Assembly (NCBI GenBank): GCA_002839245.1
Contig: PGXR01000092.1
Span: 1-11,334, forward strand
Source of the DNA: Spirochaetae bacterium HGW-Spirochaetae-7
GTDB lineage: Bacteria; Spirochaetota; Spirochaetia; Treponematales; UBA12059
Reading direction: 5' to 3'
DNA length: 11,334 bases
The notes under the pieces are model-generated. The model did not search any database and was not told the DNA's origin. It saw only the letters and a list, made by a program, of their open reading frames with translations. Numbering within the stretch: the stretch's first letter is position 1; the number at the start of each line of letters is the position of its first letter. Positions 7,143-11,334 of this stretch are shown piece by piece. A program made the translations under genes and the position numbers.

Positions 7143-7865
7143 ATGAAAGCCAGGGTCCTGATCGTCGAGGATGTGCCCGAACTCTCCGATCTTGTTGCTC
7201 TGTACCTGTCCAGGGAAGGGATGGAGACCAGGGTGGCCGAATCTGGCGAGGCAGCGATGTCAATCCTGCAGGTGCGCGGCCCCGGGGAATTCCATCCAGA
7301 CATTATCATCCTCGACATCAACCTGCCGGGCATGGATGGATTTGAATTCCTCCATGAATACAGGAAGACCGGAACGAGCCCCGTGCTGATAGTCTCCGCC
7401 CGGGATGCCGACGAGGACGTCATCGCGGGTCTTGGCTACGGTGCTGACGAGTTCGTCACCAAGCCGTTCTCTCCGAGAGTGCTCGTCGCTCGCGTCCGCG
7501 CGATGCTCAGGCGCGTCCAGGATATTCCGGGCCAGCGGGATTCGGGTGCCGTCCGATTTGGCCAATTCTCGCTCGATCTCGAAGCCTGCATCTTCAGGCG
7601 CCGCGAAGAAAGGATACCGCTGTCCGCCAAGGAATTTGCGGTATTGTCGTTCCTGGTGACCAACTCCGGCAAGCCGCTTTCCCCGGAGACAATATATTCC
7701 GCGGTGTGGAAGAACGCGTACGGGGATATCACGGCAGTCGCGGTGTATATCCAGCGCCTCAGGAAGAAAATCGAGGAGGATCCTGCAACTCCTCGCCATA
7801 TCGAGACGGTCCATGGCATGGGCTATCGGTTCATGCTGATTCCCGAAGAAGCCGGAACGCCATGA
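7143..7865 (+). CDS. OmpR/PhoB-family response regulator
   Basis: The protein has 240 residues. ATG 7143 is chosen because it immediately precedes beta-1 of the receiver (KARVLIVED) and has GAGGGA nine bases upstream; the open frame back to 7062 has no domain. The receiver domain covers residues 2-118. The acidic pocket is E9-D10, the phospho-acceptor D58 lies in ILDINLPGMDG, the switch serine is S85 (IVSARD) and the conserved lysine is K107 (TKPF). A winged-helix DNA-binding domain occupies about 137-233, with the family signature LSAKEFAVL and the closing VHGMGYRFML. All residues needed for phosphorylation are present. It acts in the cytoplasm as a transcription factor phosphorylated by the kinase encoded next (ATGA overlap at 7862). 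Its head-to-head position with the efflux operon makes that operon, and its own promoter, the likely targets. This is inference from context. Confidence 0.95.
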   Translation: MKARVLIVEDVPELSDLVALYLSREGMETRVAESGEAAMSILQVRGPGEFHPDIIILDINLPGMDGFEFLHEYRKTGTSPVLIVSARDADEDVIAGLGYGADEFVTKPFSPRVLVARVRAMLRRVQDIPGQRDSGAVRFGQFSLDLEACIFRRREERIPLSAKEFAVLSFLVTNSGKPLSPETIYSAVWKNAYGDITAVAVYIQRLRKKIEEDPATPRHIETVHGMGYRFMLIPEEAGTP

Positions 7866-9235
7866 AAATCCGGACGCAGTTCTACATCCTTGCGGTGGGT
7901 ATCGTCGTCGTGCCACTGCTGGTATTTACCGGCCTGTACGCCTTGCAGCGGAGTCGGGAGTCGGTTGCCGTCACGATTCCGGGTTACGATGAGGTAGAAA
8001 GGCTTGCCGGCGGCACGATAGACAGGAAATCCTGGGAACGGCTCGCCGACTTCATCTCGCACAAACCGCCGTCAATGGAAATTACCGTGCTCGATGTGGA
8101 CAGGAGCATCGTTTTCTCGACGATAGAGGAGCACCAGGTCGGTACTTCGATGTCTGACGGAGACCTGCTTTCTTACATTCGCCAGACGAGCGGTAACTAC
8201 ATGTACCAACTGGACGCACCGGTACGTGTCGGTGAAGGCGGCTTCCTCGTCCTGACGAGGATACAGCGAGGCGAGCATGGTCTGCCCAACCCGTTCAGGT
8301 GGTTTTTTACCACGCTTGCCGAGCTACTCGCCGCCCTGTTCCTATTTTCAACGGTCATGTCAGTACTGATAGCCCGATCCATCACCGAATCGGTGCGATC
8401 GCTTGACGATGCCACCAGGCGGATTGCCTCGGGCGAGTTCGATGGGGTCATTGCGGTGAGGGGCTCGAACGAGATGACTTCGCTTGCTTCGTCTCTAAAT
8501 TCCATGAGGCTAGCGCTCAAGGACGAGCAGGCGCGCCGCTCCCGGTTCATCATGGGCGTGACGCACGATCTGAAGACGCCATTGGCGCTTATCAAGGGTT
8601 ATGCCGAAGCCATAGGCGACGGAATGGCGGACGGGACACAGGATCGCGACCGTTATGTCGGAATCATCGCCGCAAAGGTCGATCAGCTTGCGGGTATGAT
8701 CGACGACCTGATGGAGTTCGTACACGTCGATACCGGCGAATGGCAGCGACGGCTGGAGCCGGTAGCCCTGGCGCCGTTGTTGGTGAACCTGTGCAGGATG
8801 ATCGAAGCGGATGCCGACCTGTTGCGGAGAAGGGTCGAGTCGTCCATCGACCTGCCCGGAGATATTTCGGTGGCCCTGGACGAACGACTCGTGACACGCG
8901 CGCTCGAGAACATCGTCAACAACGCGCTCCGGTACACGTCCGAAGGCGGACTCGTCCGCATAGCCGCACGGACTGAACCAGGCTGCGTGGTCATCGAGAT
9001 TTCCGACGACGGACCGGGAATAGACAAACTGGATATTCCCTACATCTTCGATCCTTTCTACCGGGGGAGCGCATCGCGTCGTGAGCAGGGGATGGGACTC
9101 GGACTTTCAGTAGCCAGGGGTGTCGTGGAATCCCATGGCTGGACTATTGCCGTCCGTTCAAGCAAGGACGACGGCAGTGTATTCAGCATACGCATTCCGC
9201 TTGGTCGACAGAACGTAGCAGCCGTGCATAAGTGA
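7862..9235 (+). CDS. Membrane sensor histidine kinase, partner of the preceding regulator
   Basis: The protein has 457 residues. ATG 7862 overlaps the regulator stop (ATGA) and starts MKIRTQFYILAVG, a natural cytoplasmic tip plus TM1 (residues 7-28); the longer frame back to 7706 lies inside the regulator gene and is rejected. The periplasmic sensor is about 29-147, with a PAS/Cache-like stretch MEITVLDVDRSIVFST near its middle. TM2 is about 149-171, followed by HAMP (about 172-223). The HisKA dimerisation domain has phospho-acceptor H235 in THDLKTPL. The HATPase domain shows the N box ENIVNNALRY (349-358), G1 box DDGPGID (382-388), an F box FDPFYRG, and G2 box GMGLGLSVARG. All catalytic motifs are intact. 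The ligand is unknown; cell-envelope stress or a pump substrate would fit the neighbouring efflux genes. It is translationally coupled to the regulator. Confidence 0.95.
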   Translation: MKIRTQFYILAVGIVVVPLLVFTGLYALQRSRESVAVTIPGYDEVERLAGGTIDRKSWERLADFISHKPPSMEITVLDVDRSIVFSTIEEHQVGTSMSDGDLLSYIRQTSGNYMYQLDAPVRVGEGGFLVLTRIQRGEHGLPNPFRWFFTTLAELLAALFLFSTVMSVLIARSITESVRSLDDATRRIASGEFDGVIAVRGSNEMTSLASSLNSMRLALKDEQARRSRFIMGVTHDLKTPLALIKGYAEAIGDGMADGTQDRDRYVGIIAAKVDQLAGMIDDLMEFVHVDTGEWQRRLEPVALAPLLVNLCRMIEADADLLRRRVESSIDLPGDISVALDERLVTRALENIVNNALRYTSEGGLVRIAARTEPGCVVIEISDDGPGIDKLDIPYIFDPFYRGSASRREQGMGLGLSVARGVVESHGWTIAVRSSKDDGSVFSIRIPLGRQNVAAVHK

Positions 9236-9238
9236 CGC

Positions 9239-9267
9239 TTGCTACCGTCGTCATGCCACTGTACGAT
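9239..9267 (+). promoter_or_regulatory. Candidate promoter for the receiver-PPDK gene
   Basis: TTGCTA (9239-9244) and TACGAT (9262-9267) are 17 bases apart, each matching sigma-70 consensus at 4/6, in the 72-base gap after the kinase stop. Transcription would begin near 9274, about 33 bases before the ATG. No terminator separates the kinase from this gene, so readthrough from the two-component promoter is equally possible. Confidence 0.35.
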
Positions 9268-9274
9268 ACTGCAG

Positions 9275-9289
9275 GCCGATACGATCGGC
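9275..9289. repeat. Inverted repeat GCCGAT-ACG-ATCGGC in the leader of the receiver-PPDK gene
   Basis: This is a perfect 6-bp inverted repeat with a 3-base centre, just downstream of the candidate -10 and six bases before the GGGGGA ribosome site. It could be an operator, or an RNA hairpin that affects ribosome access. There is no U run, so it is not an intrinsic terminator for the kinase gene. Confidence 0.4.
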
Positions 9290-9307
9290 ACCGCGGGGGA
9301 ATACAGC

Positions 9308-11334
9308 ATGTACTTCAACGAACTGGTCGCGTCATACGACAGGGAACGCCACGAGCGCGACATATTCCACGACCTGATGCGATACCGGGTACGGGAAATC
9401 CTTCTCGTCGCCAGCCTCTACGACTCCTACGTGCTTGAAAGCGACGGTGCGCTCTCCGAACAGATATACGGGGAGTTCTTCAAGCTCAACCTGACGACGG
9501 CTCCAAGGGTATCCTGCGCCTACACGCCTGATTCTGCCATGGAGATGTTCGGTACGGGCGGATTCGACATGGTGATCCTGATGGCCGGGCTGGATTTCGA
9601 GGTGCCGCTCGCGCTGGCCGGCAGGATGAAGTCCACCTGGCCCGACGTTCCCGTCCTGCTGCTCGCGATGAACAACTCGAGCCTCGCGGGTTTCGACAGC
9701 GACAGCCAGGCTTGCCGCGACTCCATCGACCGCATTTTCGTCTGGAACGGCTACTCAAAGCTCTTCGTCGGCATGATCAAGTACGTCGAGGACCTGCGCA
9801 ACGTCGACACCGATACCCGCGTGGGCATGGTACGGGTGGTCCTGCTGATAGAAGACTCCGTCCGCTACTACTCGAGGTACCTGCCGCTCCTGTATTCAGT
9901 CGTCATGAAGCAGACGCAGCAGCTGGTGGAAGAAGAAAAGTCCGTCGAGACGTACAAGATCCTCCGCATGCGCGGTCGGCCCAAGGTGCTTCTTGCTACC
10001 AGCTACGAGGAAGCCGTCACGCTGTACGACCGTTACGAGCCATACCTGCTGACCGTCATATCGGACGTGCGGTTCAGCAAGCAGGGCGAGGTTGATCCGG
10101 AAGCGGGATTCCACTTCCTCGCGATGACCAAGGAGCGCAAACCCGACCTCCCCGTGCTCATACAGTCGAGCGAGCCGGAGAACCGGGAGAAGGCCTACAT
10201 ACTCGGCGCCGCCTTCGCGGACAAGAACTCGAACACGCTAGGCCGCGAGCTGGGGCTTTTCTTCCAGGAACAGCTGGGCTTCGGTCCTTTCGTGTTCCGG
10301 GACCCTGAAGGCGAAGAGATATCGCGGGCCCGCAACATGCAGGACTTCGAGGACCAGTTGCGGTCCATACCTGCCGAAAGCCTGCTCTACCACGCAGCGC
10401 GCAACCATTTCTCCGCTTGGCTGATGGCCCGCGGCGAGGTACGTTTCGCCCGCATCATCCGCAATTACATGCCTGACGACTTTTCCGGGCCGGCGGAACT
10501 GCGCGACTTCATATGCAGGGCGCTCGACGACCTTCGCCGGGGCAAGGCTCGCGGCGTCATGCCCGCCATCGGCAGTTCCGCAGCCATGGGAACCGGCGAC
10601 AGGGGCCTGGCCCGACTCGGCGGCGGTTCGGTCGGAGGAAAGGGCAGGGGACTGGCTTTCATCAAGAGCCTCATCGACAACATGGCCTTCTCCACCATCC
10701 AGAACGGCATGGAAATCAGGTTGCCGTACACTGCGTTCCTGGGCATAGACGAATTCGAGCATTTCATGGACCTTCATGGACTATGGGGTTTTGCCTGGTA
10801 TGCCGCACCCGAGGCCGAGGTGCGCAAGGCCTTCCTTTCCCGGCCGCTCGGAGGAGATCTCGTGGACCGGCTTCGCGTCTTCCTGTCCGGCACCGACAAG
10901 CCGCTCGCGGTGCGTTCTTCAGGCCTTTTCGAGGACATGCTCATGGTTCCGTTCTCCGGAGTCTATGACACCTTCCTCATACCGAACGACGACCCCGATC
11001 CCGAGCGCCGGTTGGCCCAGCTTTGCGATGCCATCAGGCTCATCTACGCCAGCCTGTATTCCGAGTCGGCCCGCTCCTATTTCGACGCCGCAGGTTACAA
11101 GATCGAGGAAGAGCGGATGGCTGTAGTCGTCCAGGAACTCGTGGGCCGCAGGCGCGGCCGCTGGTATTATCCGTTGATTGCAGGCACGGCGCAGTCGTAC
11201 AACTATTACCCTATCTCATACCTCAAGCCCGACGACGGACTCTGCGTCGCGGCGCTCGGACTCGGGCCCTACGTCGTCGAGGGCGGCGCGGCCCACCGGT
11301 TCTCGCCGCGTTACCCGAAGATAGACGTCGTCGC
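9308..11334 (+). CDS. Receiver-PPDK fusion: two receiver-like domains plus PEP/pyruvate-binding (PPDK N-terminal) domain; 3'-truncated by window edge
   Basis: The frame is open from ATG 9308 to the window end (675 residues, no stop); GGGGGA sits eight bases upstream. Residues 29-150 look like a degenerate receiver: strand FDMVILMAG puts M92 where the phospho-aspartate belongs, and the conserved Lys-Pro is WN. Residues 176-320 look like a second receiver with key residues present: E182-D183, D253 (ISDVRF), S287-S288 (LIQSS) and K306 (FADKNS). It has roughly 25 extra residues, helical and charged, between D183 and D253. A linker carries HAARNHFSAWLMARGE (362-377). From about 419 the nucleotide-binding domain of PEP synthase/pyruvate phosphate dikinase begins: LGGGSVGGKGRGLAF (437-451), then VRSSGLFED (535-543) and FSGVYDTF (549-556), which match the ATP-site motifs, and later VVVQELVG. 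Whether the phospho-histidine and PEP-binding domains follow is outside the window. No signal or TM segment is seen, so it is probably cytoplasmic. It may be a regulated phosphotransfer enzyme; the actual function is unknown to me. Confidence 0.85.
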   Translation, partial: MYFNELVASYDRERHERDIFHDLMRYRVREILLVASLYDSYVLESDGALSEQIYGEFFKLNLTTAPRVSCAYTPDSAMEMFGTGGFDMVILMAGLDFEVPLALAGRMKSTWPDVPVLLLAMNNSSLAGFDSDSQACRDSIDRIFVWNGYSKLFVGMIKYVEDLRNVDTDTRVGMVRVVLLIEDSVRYYSRYLPLLYSVVMKQTQQLVEEEKSVETYKILRMRGRPKVLLATSYEEAVTLYDRYEPYLLTVISDVRFSKQGEVDPEAGFHFLAMTKERKPDLPVLIQSSEPENREKAYILGAAFADKNSNTLGRELGLFFQEQLGFGPFVFRDPEGEEISRARNMQDFEDQLRSIPAESLLYHAARNHFSAWLMARGEVRFARIIRNYMPDDFSGPAELRDFICRALDDLRRGKARGVMPAIGSSAAMGTGDRGLARLGGGSVGGKGRGLAFIKSLIDNMAFSTIQNGMEIRLPYTAFLGIDEFEHFMDLHGLWGFAWYAAPEAEVRKAFLSRPLGGDLVDRLRVFLSGTDKPLAVRSSGLFEDMLMVPFSGVYDTFLIPNDDPDPERRLAQLCDAIRLIYASLYSESARSYFDAAGYKIEEERMAVVVQELVGRRRGRWYYPLIAGTAQSYNYYPISYLKPDDGLCVAALGLGPYVVEGGAAHRFSPRYPKIDVV

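Noticed and set aside
6947..7423. N-terminal extension of the TolC-like gene to 591 residues
   Set aside because: The extension runs antisense through the response-regulator gene and across the promoter gap, has no domain, and precedes a perfect signal peptide with a strong ribosome site at ATG 6946.
7706..7861. Longer start for the histidine kinase
   Set aside because: It lies wholly inside the regulator's DNA-binding domain in another frame; ATG 7862 gives the standard ATGA overlap and a normal first membrane helix.
10238..10777. Minus-strand 179-residue open frame opposite the PPDK-type gene
   Set aside because: The plus strand carries clear PPDK motifs over the same bases; the antisense product has no recognisable features.

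Overview
The window is 11.3 kb of dense, GC-rich (by eye about 60%) bacterial DNA with nine protein genes and no RNA gene, insertion sequence or CRISPR array that I can see. A spirochaete-like Gram-negative host is the best guess. The reasons are a complete tripartite RND efflux operon with an outer-membrane TolC-type channel, an adaptor lacking the coiled-coil hairpin as described for BesA of Borrelia, and a PPDK-type fusion protein of a kind I associate with Bacteroidetes and spirochaetes. This assignment is inference; nothing in the window fixes the taxon.

Layout. (1) Positions 1-1174, plus strand: the C-terminal part of an FAD/NAD(P) oxidoreductase, overlapping by ATGA with a two-cluster 4Fe-4S protein. 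The pair resembles subunits of amino-acid or opine dehydrogenases such as D-hydroxyproline dehydrogenase. (2) Positions 1208-1237: a strong hairpin with a GNRA loop between convergent genes, probably a shared terminator. (3) Positions 1259-6946, minus strand: a four-gene operon read right to left, encoding TolC-like channel, membrane-fusion adaptor, RND pump and a small PII-like protein. Every junction is a 4-nt ATGA overlap. (4) Positions 6947-7142: a divergent control region. (5) Positions 7143-9235, plus strand: an OmpR/PhoB-type response regulator and its membrane histidine kinase, again joined by ATGA. (6) Position 9308 to the right edge, plus strand: a large open reading frame cut by the window end (675 residues visible). 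It has two receiver-like domains followed by a PEP-synthase/PPDK N-terminal nucleotide-binding domain.

How the genes may work together. The two-component pair lies head to head with the efflux operon and is the obvious candidate for its regulator, although it may instead, or also, serve the receiver-PPDK protein downstream. The PII-like protein is coupled to the pump gene and may sense a small molecule or modulate the pump. The oxidoreductase pair on the left belongs to a separate metabolic operon that starts outside the window.

The most notable items are the receiver-PPDK fusion (one degenerate and one apparently intact receiver), the PII-like protein welded to an RND pump, and the adaptor with no alpha-hairpin.
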